NCBI RefSeq assembly: GCF_000745975.1
Contig: NZ_JQKJ01000025.1
Span: forward strand, 1-51,951
Direction: 5' to 3'
From: Desulfobacter vibrioformis DSM 8776
GTDB lineage: Bacteria; Desulfobacterota; Desulfobacteria; Desulfobacterales; Desulfobacteraceae
DNA length: 51,951 nt
Below the pieces are notes generated by a model. The model saw only the letters and a list, made by a program, of their open reading frames with translations. It was not told the DNA's origin and searched no databases. The position numbers and the translations under genes are program-made. Position 1 is the first letter of the stretch, and every line of letters starts with the position of its first letter. Shown here piece by piece: positions 43,946-51,951 of the stretch.

Positions 43946-44711
43946 TAAAAACTCAAAACCCCATGTGATCTTTTTTGCCCTTGTCCTGTCCGTGGTGTGC
44001 AGCCTTTTGATTACGGCGGCGGCAACGGGTCTTAAGGACCGGCAGCAGGAGAACATGGCCCTGGACAAAAAAATGAACCTGCTCCAGGCCGCAGGCCTTG
44101 TGGATGCCGGGCAAAAACCCGGGAAAGACGCCATTAACGCCCTTTATGACGAACGTATTGAAGAGGTTGTGGTGGACCGCCAGGGCAAAGTGATGGAAAC
44201 CGAAGACCCAGACGGCATGCATCTGTATTTTATCCATGCACCGGGCAGCCGGGACGACCATGATTTTAATGACATTGCAGGCTATATCGTGCCCATCAAT
44301 ACCCGGGGGCTGTGGGGAAAAATCCAGGGGTACCTGGCCTTTGAAAATGACGGGCAGACCGTATCCGGTTTTTCCGTGTTCAGCCACTCTGAAACCCCGG
44401 GACTTGGCGGCGAGATCGAAAGTGCCTGGTTCCGGAAGAATTTCAAGGGCAAAAAGATCCTCAATTCCCAGAATAAATTTGTCTCCATAGGGATTGCCAA
44501 GGGAAAGGCCGAAGATCTGCCCAAAGATGAACAACCCAATTATGTGGACGGTATCTCCGGGGCCACCCTGACAGGCAGATATCTGTCCGAAGGTATTAAA
44601 AACACCCTGATGAAGTACGAGGGCGTATCTGTTGCCTTCAGGCAGAAACAATTGAAGGCCGAAGATAAACATGCGGGCAGTATCCATAGCTCAAACCCAT
44701 CGGGCGATTAA
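43938..44711 (+). CDS. nqrC: Na+-NQR subunit C
   Basis: 257 residues from the ATG at 43938, which has AAAAGG at good distance and overlaps nqrB by eight bases. One N-terminal membrane helix (VIFFALVLSVVCSLLITAAA) anchors a periplasmic FMN-binding domain. The covalent FMN site is the threonine in DGISGATLTGRYLSEGI (about 195-211). GLWGKIQGYLAF and ETPGLGGEIES are also family marks. The C-terminal ~25 residues extend past the usual end and look disordered. Confidence 0.94.
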   Translation: MFDKNSKPHVIFFALVLSVVCSLLITAAATGLKDRQQENMALDKKMNLLQAAGLVDAGQKPGKDAINALYDERIEEVVVDRQGKVMETEDPDGMHLYFIHAPGSRDDHDFNDIAGYIVPINTRGLWGKIQGYLAFENDGQTVSGFSVFSHSETPGLGGEIESAWFRKNFKGKKILNSQNKFVSIGIAKGKAEDLPKDEQPNYVDGISGATLTGRYLSEGIKNTLMKYEGVSVAFRQKQLKAEDKHAGSIHSSNPSGD

Positions 44712-44729
44712 ACTTTCAAAAGGTGAACC

Positions 44730-45365
44730 ATGAAGCTTAAATCCAGAAGTGAATACTACGACATCCTGATCAAGGGCCTGTGGACCCAGAACCCGGTGGC
44801 CTACCAGGTGCTCGGGATCTGTTCGGCCCTGGCCGTGACCGTGAAGATGTCCACGGCCATTGTCATGGCCCTGGCCCTGACCGTGGTAACGGCCTGCTCG
44901 TCCATGATCATCTCTTCCATGAGGAAGATTATTCCCTCCAATATCCGGATCATTGTGGAACTGGCCATTATCTCCACGTTGGTCATTGTTACCGACCAGG
45001 TGCTTAAAGCCTATTTCTATGACATCTCCAAACAGCTCTCCATTTTTGTGGGGCTGATCATCACCAACTGCATTGTTTTAGGCCGTGCCGAAGCCTTTGC
45101 CCTGGCCAATGACCCCATTGACTCATTTGTGGACGGCATCGCCAACGGCCTGGGCTATGGTCTGATCCTTGTGCTGGTGGCCTTTATCCGGGAACTTCTG
45201 GGTTCCGGAACGTTTTTAGGATTCCAGGTGGTGCCCCAGTTTGCATATGACCTTGGTTTTCAAAATATGGGGCTCATGGTGCTGGCCCCGGGTGCCTTTT
45301 TTGTCATCGGCCTGCTGGTGTGGCTGAAAAATTCTTTGCCCGGCATATCAAGCCAAAAAAAATAA
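44730..45365 (+). CDS. nqrD: Na+-NQR subunit D
   Basis: 211 residues with six membrane helices. [37 protein letters not shown] and [16 protein letters not shown] are typical of NqrD/RnfE. It shares an intramembrane iron-sulfur site with NqrE through conserved cysteines, here C in TNCIVLG and in [14 protein letters not shown] precedes the ATG. Confidence 0.94.
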   Translation: MKLKSRSEYYDILIKGLWTQNPVAYQVLGICSALAVTVKMSTAIVMALALTVVTACSSMIISSMRKIIPSNIRIIVELAIISTLVIVTDQVLKAYFYDISKQLSIFVGLIITNCIVLGRAEAFALANDPIDSFVDGIANGLGYGLILVLVAFIRELLGSGTFLGFQVVPQFAYDLGFQNMGLMVLAPGAFFVIGLLVWLKNSLPGISSQKK

Positions 45366-45374
45366 GGAGCATTC

Positions 45375-45983
45375 ATGGGCGATCTGTTCAGTCTGTTTAT
45401 TAATTCCGTTTTTATCGGCAACATCCTTCTGGCCTATTTCCTTGGGATGTGTTCCTTTATTGCCGTGTCCAAAAATGTGGATACTGCGGCAGGATTGGGG
45501 TTTGCCGTTATTTTTGTGCTGTCAGTCACAAGTCCGGTAAACTGGGTTATCTATCATGGGCTTCTGGCCCCGGGGGCTTTGTCCTGGCTGGGATATCCCG
45601 GTCTTGACTTGAGCTTTTTAAAATTCATTACCTTTATTGCCGTGATTGCCGCCATCACCCAGGCCGTGGAGATGGTCATTGACCGGTATTCGCCCGGGCT
45701 TTACGCCACGTTGGGCGTGTTTTTGCCCCTGATCGCCGTAAACTGCGCCATTCTGGGCACCAGTCTTTTCATGGTGGAGCGCAATTACACCTTTATAGAG
45801 TCCATTGTATTTGGCGCAGGTTCCGGCACCGGCTGGATGCTGGCCATTGTCACCATGGCCGCCATCCGGAAAAAGGCCCGGTATTCGGATGTCCCCGAGG
45901 GGCTGCAGGGATTCGGGTTCACCATGATCATTGCCGGCCTTATGGCCATGACCTTTATGATGTTCTCAGGCATCACACTATAA
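45375..45983 (+). CDS. nqrE: Na+-NQR subunit E
   Basis: 202 residues with six membrane helices, homologous to NqrD in inverted topology. Marks are [20 protein letters not shown] at the start and [20 protein letters not shown] in the middle, whose cysteines pair with those of NqrD for the intramembrane iron-sulfur centre. TAAGGAGC lies ahead of the ATG. Confidence 0.94.
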   Translation: MGDLFSLFINSVFIGNILLAYFLGMCSFIAVSKNVDTAAGLGFAVIFVLSVTSPVNWVIYHGLLAPGALSWLGYPGLDLSFLKFITFIAVIAAITQAVEMVIDRYSPGLYATLGVFLPLIAVNCAILGTSLFMVERNYTFIESIVFGAGSGTGWMLAIVTMAAIRKKARYSDVPEGLQGFGFTMIIAGLMAMTFMMFSGITL

Positions 45984-45995
45984 GGAGGCTTTGAA

Positions 45996-47207
45996 TTGAT
46001 TTACCTTATCAGCATTGTGGTGTTTACCGTTGTTATCGGTATTCTGGTTGCGGTGCTTCTGTTTGTGGAAGCCAGGGTGACCACCAGGGGTGAACATGTG
46101 GTGACCATCAACGGCAAGCCAGACCAGGCCTTGAAAATTTCGGGCAATCCCACGCTTTTATCTGCCCTGGCAGGCAACGAGATCTTTTTGCCTTCTGCCT
46201 GCGGCGGATCCGGGTCCTGCGGAATGTGCAGGTGCAAGGTCCTTGAGGGGGGCGGCAGCGTACTGCCCACGGAGATTTCCCACCTGAGCCGGAAGGAAAA
46301 GACAGAAGGGGTTCGTCTCTCCTGCCAGCTCAAAGTCAAGGAAGATCTTTCCATTGAGGTGCCTGAATCCATTTTCGGCATCAGAAAAGTGGACGCTGAA
46401 GTGATATCCAATAAAAATGTGGCCACCTTTATCAAAGAACTTGTGCTGCGTCCCTCTGACCCCTTTGACTTCAAGGCCGGGGCCTATATTCAGATTGACG
46501 TGCCCGAATATGAAATTGATTTTAAAGATTTTCATATTGCAAGCAAATATGTCAGCGAATGGAAAAAGTACAAGCTTCTGGAACTGACGGCCAAAGGGAT
46601 AAAACCGGGATTCAGGGCCTATTCCCTGGCCAATCCCCCCCATGACAAAGAAATTCTCATGCTCAACGTGCGTATTGCAACGCCGCCGCCGGGCACCGAA
46701 GGCATTCCCCCGGGGTTTGGTTCATCCTATGTGTTCGGGCTTGAACCCGGTGACCGGGTCATGGTGTCAGGCCCTTACGGGGATTTCATGGCAAGGGATA
46801 CAAACCGGGAGATGTGCTTTATCGGCGGCGGTGCCGGCATGGCCCCCTTGCGTTCCCATATCCTGCACCAGCTGGACGGTATCAATTCCGGGCGCAGGAT
46901 TTCGTTCTGGTACGGGGCCAGATCCAAAAAAGAGATGTTTTACAACAACGATTTTAAGGAATTGGTGGAAAAATATCCTAATTTCTCCTACCATGTGGCC
47001 CTGTCCGCCCCGGAACCGGAGGACAACTGGACCGGACAGACCGGATTTATCAACACCTATCTTGTGGATACATACTTAAGCACCCACGAAGATCCGGCTG
47101 AAATTGAGTATTACCTGTGCGGACCGCCGCCCATGATTGATTCCGTTATTCACAGTCTTCACGGGATGGGTGTGGAGGATGATATGATATTTTATGACAA
47201 GTTTTAA
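45996..47207 (+). CDS. nqrF: Na+-NQR subunit F, NADH-oxidising
   Basis: 403 residues. An N-terminal helix (ISIVVFTVVIGILVAVLLFV) leads to a plant-type [2Fe-2S] domain, ACGGSGSCGMCRCKV with a fourth cysteine in RLSCQLK. The FAD domain has RAYSLANPPHD and the NADH domain has FIGGGAGMAPLRSHI and YYLCGPPPMIDSVI, ending MIFYDKF. It takes electrons from NADH into the complex. The start codon is TTG, with AAGGAGG seven bases before it; no in-frame ATG fits the membrane helix. Confidence 0.95.
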   Translation: MIYLISIVVFTVVIGILVAVLLFVEARVTTRGEHVVTINGKPDQALKISGNPTLLSALAGNEIFLPSACGGSGSCGMCRCKVLEGGGSVLPTEISHLSRKEKTEGVRLSCQLKVKEDLSIEVPESIFGIRKVDAEVISNKNVATFIKELVLRPSDPFDFKAGAYIQIDVPEYEIDFKDFHIASKYVSEWKKYKLLELTAKGIKPGFRAYSLANPPHDKEILMLNVRIATPPPGTEGIPPGFGSSYVFGLEPGDRVMVSGPYGDFMARDTNREMCFIGGGAGMAPLRSHILHQLDGINSGRRISFWYGARSKKEMFYNNDFKELVEKYPNFSYHVALSAPEPEDNWTGQTGFINTYLVDTYLSTHEDPAEIEYYLCGPPPMIDSVIHSLHGMGVEDDMIFYDKF

Positions 47208-47216
47208 AGGATATTG

Positions 47217-48125
47217 ATGCAAACCACGTTTTTGGGAAAAACCCTTCACACGCCCCTGGTGCTGGCATCGGGCGTGCTCGGCAGCAATAAAGCCATTCTG
47301 GAGCGGGTCTGGGAAAACGGATGCGGGCTTCCCACCATGAAGTCCATTGGACCTGCCCCCCGGGAGGGCCATAAGAACCCAACGGTCATTGACCTTGGCA
47401 ACGGCATGATCAATGCCGTGGGCCTGCCCTCCCCGGGCTATCTGAACATGGAAGAGGAGTGGCAGGAATTGTCGGACCGGGCCTTTCCCATAAACGCCAG
47501 CATCTACGGCGGGTCTGTGGACGAGTTTGTCCGGGTGGCGGAATTTGTATCTGCCAAAGGGCCGGACTTTATTGAACTGAATATCTCCTGCCCCAATTCA
47601 GACCAGCACGGCATGATTTTCGGGGTCAATGCCCAGTCTTCCCATGATGTTGTGGCAGCGGTTAAAAAAGTGATTCATGTGCCCCTGATTGCCAAGCTGA
47701 CCCCGGCGGCCCCGGATATCGCAGGCATTGCAAAGGCGTGTGAGGATGCAGGCGCCGATGCCATCTGCGCCATTAATACGGCAGGCCCGGGCATGGTCAT
47801 CGACATTGAGTCCCGTTCTCCTGTGCTCGCCTTTAAAAAGGGCGGACTTTCCGGCCCCATGATCAAACCCATTGCCGTGCGCTGCGTGTACGATATTTTT
47901 CGCTCTGTATCCATCCCCATCATTGGCCTGGGCGGCATCAGCACGGGAACAGACGCCATCGAGATCATCATGGCAGGGGCCAGTCTTGTGGGAATCGGTA
48001 CAGCCGTGCGGTACCGGGGTATTACCGTGTTTGATAAAGTCAATAAGGAGATCAACGACTGGCTGGCAGCCCACGGCACCACCCTGGAAGAGATCCGGGG
48101 CGCAGCCCACAGGGAGGCCCTGTGA
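47217..48125 (+). CDS. pyrD: Dihydroorotate dehydrogenase, class 1B catalytic subunit
   Basis: 302 residues of the FMN TIM barrel that oxidises dihydroorotate to orotate. N-terminal TPLVLASGVLGSN, the catalytic cysteine loop FIELNISCPNSDQHG (about residue 127), IAKLTPAAPDI, and the FMN phosphate site IIGLGGISTGTDAIEIIMAG are present. Class 1B enzymes pass electrons through PyrK to NAD+, and pyrK follows with a 4-base overlap. The gene starts nine bases after nqrF, so it appears to belong to the nqr transcript. Confidence 0.93.
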   Translation: MQTTFLGKTLHTPLVLASGVLGSNKAILERVWENGCGLPTMKSIGPAPREGHKNPTVIDLGNGMINAVGLPSPGYLNMEEEWQELSDRAFPINASIYGGSVDEFVRVAEFVSAKGPDFIELNISCPNSDQHGMIFGVNAQSSHDVVAAVKKVIHVPLIAKLTPAAPDIAGIAKACEDAGADAICAINTAGPGMVIDIESRSPVLAFKKGGLSGPMIKPIAVRCVYDIFRSVSIPIIGLGGISTGTDAIEIIMAGASLVGIGTAVRYRGITVFDKVNKEINDWLAAHGTTLEEIRGAAHREAL

Positions 48126-48958
48126 TTACGCAACTGATGCCCGCCATGGTCAAGGTGGCGGAAAGGAAAATTCACAGTCCTGAGTTCGCCACCCTTTATA
48201 TTGATGAACCCATTGACTTTAAACCGGGCCAGTTTGTCATGGTGTGGATTCCCGGCGTGGATGAAAAACCCTATACCATTTCCCATCACAGCCCGGACCG
48301 CTTCGGCATCACCGTGGAGGCCAAGGGTATTTTTTCCAGAAAGGCCGTATCCCTTGGGCCTGGTGATAAAATCGGCATCCGGGGGCCCTTTGGCAACGGA
48401 TTTAATATGGGAAACGGCCATAAACGGGTGGCGGTTGTGGCCGGCGGCTGCGGCATGGCACCGCTTGCTCCCCTTGTGGAGGCTTTTCAGACCGATAACG
48501 GGCCTGAAACTTTATTAATCCAGGGGGCCAGATCCAAATCTTTTCTGCTCTACCCGGACCGGTTTACGGCAAAGGCCGAAATCTGCACAGATGACGGATC
48601 AAAAGGATATAAAGGGTTTGTGACAGACATTCTGGTGCAGAAAATCAAGGCATTGCCGGCGAACTTAGCCCCTGGTTTTGATATGGTCTATACCTGCGGC
48701 CCGGAAATCATGATGGCAAAGGTATTTGAAATCTGTGAAGCCCACGGCATTCCCTGCCAGGTCAGTCTGGAACGGTACATGAGATGCGGATTCGGGGTAT
48801 GCGGGGCCTGTGTCTGCGGCCATGCCGTGGTATGCAAGGACGGGCCGGTGTTTGGCTCAAAGGCCTTGAGAACCATGGCGGATTTTAATACCCGGGCCCT
48901 GTTGAAAACCGGCAGATCGGTTCCCTTAAATGAATATGCAGCCTGGCGCTGCCAATAG
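48122..48958 (+). CDS. pyrK: Dihydroorotate dehydrogenase electron-transfer subunit
   Basis: 278 residues with a GTG start overlapping the pyrD stop. The FAD domain (KPYTISHHSP), NAD domain (VVAGGCGMAPLAPLVEAF) and C-terminal [2Fe-2S] site (RCGFGVCGACVCG with a later cysteine in VVCKDG) match PyrK and the wider ferredoxin-reductase family. It carries electrons from PyrD to NAD+, producing NADH that the neighbouring Na+-NQR could use. Confidence 0.93.
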   Translation: MITQLMPAMVKVAERKIHSPEFATLYIDEPIDFKPGQFVMVWIPGVDEKPYTISHHSPDRFGITVEAKGIFSRKAVSLGPGDKIGIRGPFGNGFNMGNGHKRVAVVAGGCGMAPLAPLVEAFQTDNGPETLLIQGARSKSFLLYPDRFTAKAEICTDDGSKGYKGFVTDILVQKIKALPANLAPGFDMVYTCGPEIMMAKVFEICEAHGIPCQVSLERYMRCGFGVCGACVCGHAVVCKDGPVFGSKALRTMADFNTRALLKTGRSVPLNEYAAWRCQ

Positions 48959-48974
48959 TTGGTGTTTAATTAGA

Positions 48975-49047
48975 ACCATGAAGCGCATGAAGGACATGAA
49001 GATTGATTTTCCGGTATATTCTTCATGCTCTTCATGTCCTTCATGGT
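48975..49047. repeat. Inverted repeat built from CATGAAG units
   Basis: Each 28-base arm holds three CATGAAG units spaced nine bases apart. The arms match at 24 of 28 positions around a 17-base loop. It lies between pyrK and pyrE and can form a long hairpin, so it may end the nqr-pyrDK message or be a mobile repeat. There is no T-run. Confidence 0.7.
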
Positions 49048-49100
49048 AAAATACTCAATGTTTAAATTTGTGTAGGAAAATAAGGGTTGAAAGAAGAAAG

Positions 49101-49772
49101 ATGACTTATAAAGAAGAATTTATTGAGTTTCTGGTGCAGTGCAATGCCTTGAAGTTTGGCGAGTTTGAACTGAAAAGCGGCCGGATTGCCCCCTATTTTA
49201 TCAACACCGGCATGTTTGACACCGGCTCAAAGATTAAAAAACTGGGCACCTATTATGCCAGGGCCATTGAGGCCCATTTCAAAGACGAGTTTCACGGGAT
49301 TTACGGACCTGCGTACAAGGGGATTCCTTTGTGCATCACGGCCGCCTGTGCCCTGGCCGACATGGGCATTGACAAAGGGTATGTGTTCAACCGCAAGGAA
49401 GCCAAAACCTATGCAGACAAAAGCGCTGTGGTGGGCATGCCCCTGACCCCGGACACCCGGCTGGTCCTGGTAGATGACGTCATCACCTCGGGCAAGGCCA
49501 TCCGGGAATCCCTGGAAGTTCTAAAAGGATGCAGCAATCCAGAGGTGTGCGGCATTATCATCAGCGTGAACCGCCAGGAAAAGGGAAAAACAGACAAAAA
49601 TGCCCTGGCAGAGGTGGCAGACACCCTGGGTATTCCCATTTTTGCCATTGTTACCATACGGGAGATCATTAATTTTCTGCACAACCGGGAAATAGCGGGC
49701 AACATTGTTCTGGATGACGAAATGAAAGCAAAGATCGAAACCTATCTGGAAACCTATGGTGCAGACCATTAA
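49101..49772 (+). CDS. pyrE: Orotate phosphoribosyltransferase
   Basis: 223 residues. It joins orotate to PRPP to make OMP, the step after PyrDK. FELKSGRIAPYFINTG at the start, YKGIPLCITAACAL and the PRPP loop LVLVDDVITSGKAIRESLEVL (about 128-148) identify it. The ATG at 49101 follows GAAAGAAGAAAG; the upstream TTG start at 49068 was rejected. It is separated from pyrDK by the CATGAAG inverted repeat, so it may be transcribed separately. Confidence 0.94.
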   Translation: MTYKEEFIEFLVQCNALKFGEFELKSGRIAPYFINTGMFDTGSKIKKLGTYYARAIEAHFKDEFHGIYGPAYKGIPLCITAACALADMGIDKGYVFNRKEAKTYADKSAVVGMPLTPDTRLVLVDDVITSGKAIRESLEVLKGCSNPEVCGIIISVNRQEKGKTDKNALAEVADTLGIPIFAIVTIREIINFLHNREIAGNIVLDDEMKAKIETYLETYGADH

Positions 49773-49786
49773 CATCAGGCCGCGGT

Positions 49787-51409
49787 TCAAATAATCGTTT
49801 TGATTTTATCCTGGAGCTGGTCAGCCGTGAACGGCTTTTTTATAAAATCGTCGGCACCGGTTTTTATAGCCAATTGCTCTTGTGACCGCTCGGATTCCGT
49901 TGAGACAATTACGATGGGAATTTTATCCACAGAAAAATTTTCCCTGACTTTCCGGGTTAACTCTATTCCCGTCATGACCGGCATGTTAAGATCGGTCAAG
50001 ATCAGATCAAAGGATTGGTCATGTTCCAGTATATCCAATGCCTGCTGTCCGTTTTCTGCCGTTATGACCGAGATCCCCATGGCTGAAGCAACGCTGCCGT
50101 AAAATGCCAGCATGGATCTTGAATCATCAACGGCAAGTATTTTTTTTTTCAATCGGCCCGAAGAAATTGATTTGATTTGATCCGCATCAGATGCCGCTCT
50201 TTTGCCTTTCATGGATTTCAGCTTTTTAGAAAATGCGCCGCAAAGACCCTGGTCGTTTGATTTAATAATCGCTTCAATCATTTTGTTGCCAATTGTCTCA
50301 TCTTCATAAAGAGATTCAAACAAGGACAGGGCCCTTGATGCAACAACGGCATTGATTAACCGGAAAGCATGGTCGTCACCTTTTCCGAGAATTTCCTTTA
50401 ACTTTTTTGCCACACCCGGATTGATTTGATTATTGAGTGAGGTGATCACAGCGATGAGTATTGCAGGATCCTGCTCAGAAAGTCCGTCGATAAGGAGGAC
50501 AAGGCCCTTCATTGAAAATATTTGACCCAAAGCATCATACACGGCAAACCTGACATTGGGATGGTCGGCGATTCCCTTATCAAACGCATCAACAATCAAG
50601 TCTGCCCCTTTTTTATCGCCAATAGCCCCAAGAAGGTTTACCGCCATGATGTTTAAATCCGTATTGCCCGCTAGCAGAAAAGGGGCGATAAAACGGATGG
50701 TTTCCGGTCCCAGCCGTGTCAACGCATCATGAATGATTCTTCTGGCGATAGGATTGCGGTGATGAATTTTTGATGCCAGAAAGGATATGGCCTTGTCGGT
50801 GTTTATGATTGCCAGGGCATCAATTGCGCTGGCAACAGCCAGACCGCACGTTTCATAACGGTCGTCAACTTCTGCGTCCGCCACTATTTTGCATAGTGCA
50901 TCAACCGAATCAACATCCTTGTAATGCCCAATGGTTTCAATGGACAAGGATGCGATTAAAGAATCACTATGGTGCAGATATTGCCGAAATATGTCAAGTG
51001 CTTCAGGCGGCTGAATTAATGAGAGTGCAGAAAGGATTGCAAACCCTTCATTATAATGCGGATGTCCGGATATCAATTCAGATGGCTGTTCTGATATAAG
51101 ATCCGAAAAGAGTCTGAGCAGAGCAGATGTGGCAGACGGATACTTTTTCCGGCAACACACCTGTAAGCTGATTTTTTTAAAGTTCATATTGTCAGACATA
51201 AGGCCTTTTACGGTTTGGGCCTCGTTTTCCAGTAAAAGGGACCGGAGCGTATTTTCAGCCATGAGCGCTGCCTGATCAAAGGGATCACTCTGTCTGCATA
51301 ACTCGACAAGCCCGGGAATCTCAGCATAGGCCTTCTTTTTTTCAACATCCTGTAGCAGGTTGACTTGTTCTATGAAACTTTTTGAGGCGAAATTTTTAAG
51401 CGCGTCCAT
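49787..51409 (-). CDS. HEAT-repeat protein with C-terminal receiver domain
   Basis: 540 residues. Residues ~1-400 are helical HEAT-like repeats (for example SLSIETIGHYKDVDSVDALC, AVNLLGAIGDKKGADLIVDA, RFAVYDALGQIFSMKGLVLL). The last ~120 form a CheY-type receiver: ILAVDDSRSMLAFYG, phosphorylation aspartate in LILTDLNMPVMTG, IVIVSTESER and the lysine in DDFIKKPFT. There is no output domain after the receiver, so phosphorylation probably changes protein-protein contacts of the HEAT solenoid. No kinase gene is adjacent. A GGAGAG site precedes the ATG. Confidence 0.85.
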   Translation of the reverse strand: MDALKNFASKSFIEQVNLLQDVEKKKAYAEIPGLVELCRQSDPFDQAALMAENTLRSLLLENEAQTVKGLMSDNMNFKKISLQVCCRKKYPSATSALLRLFSDLISEQPSELISGHPHYNEGFAILSALSLIQPPEALDIFRQYLHHSDSLIASLSIETIGHYKDVDSVDALCKIVADAEVDDRYETCGLAVASAIDALAIINTDKAISFLASKIHHRNPIARRIIHDALTRLGPETIRFIAPFLLAGNTDLNIMAVNLLGAIGDKKGADLIVDAFDKGIADHPNVRFAVYDALGQIFSMKGLVLLIDGLSEQDPAILIAVITSLNNQINPGVAKKLKEILGKGDDHAFRLINAVVASRALSLFESLYEDETIGNKMIEAIIKSNDQGLCGAFSKKLKSMKGKRAASDADQIKSISSGRLKKKILAVDDSRSMLAFYGSVASAMGISVITAENGQQALDILEHDQSFDLILTDLNMPVMTGIELTRKVRENFSVDKIPIVIVSTESERSQEQLAIKTGADDFIKKPFTADQLQDKIKTII

Positions 51410-51685
51410 TGGGCTCTCCTTTCCTGTTTTTTATTTCATTTCATCTGCGGTCCTTGCATGGGAGCGTCAGCCACAAAGGGCAATACATTGAAAATATGGC
51501 AAATGGTTACAATCAATTTACGAAATGGTTTTCCAGCCTATGAATCAAACGAATCGAAAATATTTCCCCTTGAATCCGGAGACCGGTTAAACCTTAAACC
51601 AGAACCAGTTTGAACAATACCCAAAAAAGAACTTCTGACAGAAAAATTCGCCCTGCAGTTTGTCAAAAAAGTTACAGACTGCCGG

Positions 51686-51951
51686 TTAAAACAGTTTATC
51701 GCCGATCACGCCCCCACTGACCGGTGAAAACTTAAGATCCTTGATCTTAAATCCGAAATATTCCGGTTTAAATCCATGATCGCCGGCATTTCCGCGGTCC
51801 TTGAAATAGTCTTCCAGGGTCAGTCGGATGACCTCAAAGGCAATGTCATCCCATGGGATTTCTGATTGGGAAAACAGGCGCACATCAGTGCTTTCCGAGG
51901 TGGGGCCAAAATCCTGGGATAATAGTTCAGCAATAAACATCAGGTAAATTT
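51686..51951 (-). CDS. NUDIX hydrolase, C-terminal part (gene runs off the right edge)
   Basis: The reading frame is open to the window edge, so only about 88 C-terminal residues are seen; the NUDIX box itself would lie outside. The visible part (IPWDDIAFEVIRLTLEDYF preceded by DFGPTSESTDVRLFSQSE) matches the end of the zinc-ribbon/NUDIX proteins of NudC-like type. An internal ATG at 51940 is not the true start. The tail after DRGNAG is unusual and may be poorly conserved. The 276 bp between this gene and the HEAT gene show nothing clear. Confidence 0.65.
   Translation of the reverse strand, partial: IYLMFIAELLSQDFGPTSESTDVRLFSQSEIPWDDIAFEVIRLTLEDYFKDRGNAGDHGFKPEYFGFKIKDLKFSPVSGGVIGDKLF

Noticed and set aside
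41445-47207. Rnf complex instead of Na+-NQR
   Set aside because: The cysteines in subunit A look Rnf-like, but subunit order, the NqrA N-terminus and the NqrF FAD/NADH module identify Nqr; RnfB is absent.

Overview
The window looks like chromosomal DNA of a sulfate-reducing Desulfobacterota, most likely a Desulfobacterales-type organism. This is inferred from gene content: a fatty-acid activation and beta-oxidation cluster beside a two-component system, an integrase-TOBE regulator of the TunR type known from sulfate reducers, a flavodiiron protein, DUF169, and a Na+-NQR operon joined to pyrDK. No rRNA, tRNA or CRISPR array was recognised.

Layout. 1-2463 is a decayed accessory strip. It holds the 3' end of an IS701-type transposase with a frameshift, a GFA-family gene, a RelE/HigB-like toxin and its antitoxin lying between two copies of a dispersed ~100-bp repeat, an AraC-regulator remnant with an in-frame stop, and a long inverted repeat. 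2464-11242 holds a tandem-Cache histidine kinase and LuxR-type response regulator, then acyl-CoA ligase, 3-hydroxyacyl-CoA dehydrogenase, acyl-CoA dehydrogenase and thiolase. 11243-11814 is non-coding, with a palindromic repeat and a third copy of the dispersed repeat. 11815-16032 is one very large SNF2 helicase.

16256-18121 (minus) is leuA behind a leucine-rich leader peptide and a terminator, a classical attenuator. 18234-20778 holds an acidic small protein, the integrase-derived TOBE regulator and, divergently, a TSUP permease whose promoter overlaps a 28-bp dif-like palindrome. 20820-25305 holds a DUF169 protein, a half-size EamA permease and a 1036-aa BTAD/NTPase/TPR regulator. 25627-27976 holds an AT-rich CBS-nucleotidyltransferase gene of foreign appearance and a glycosyltransferase. 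28054-34967 holds a flavodiiron protein, PEP synthase, a NifU-like scaffold with a small partner, a MotA/MotB-like pair and a small membrane protein. 35178-41117 holds an MFS exporter with operator-like repeats, a YgiQ radical-SAM protein, a fused double CDP-alcohol phosphatidyltransferase, a cyclophilin, a palindromic repeat and a small conserved protein.

41445-48958 is nqrABCDEF-pyrDK, apparently one transcription unit, followed by pyrE. A HEAT-repeat/receiver protein and the 3' part of a NUDIX gene close the window.

How the genes fit together: fatty-acid oxidation supplies acetyl-CoA and reduced carriers, PEP synthase serves gluconeogenesis, and Na+-NQR handles NADH and the sodium gradient while lying in the same operon as the NAD-linked dihydroorotate dehydrogenase. 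The features most worth follow-up are the integrase-like regulator with its dif-like operator, the leu attenuator, the NqrA that keeps RnfC-type iron-sulfur cysteines, the double phosphatidyltransferase fusion, and the repeat family flanking the toxin-antitoxin pair.
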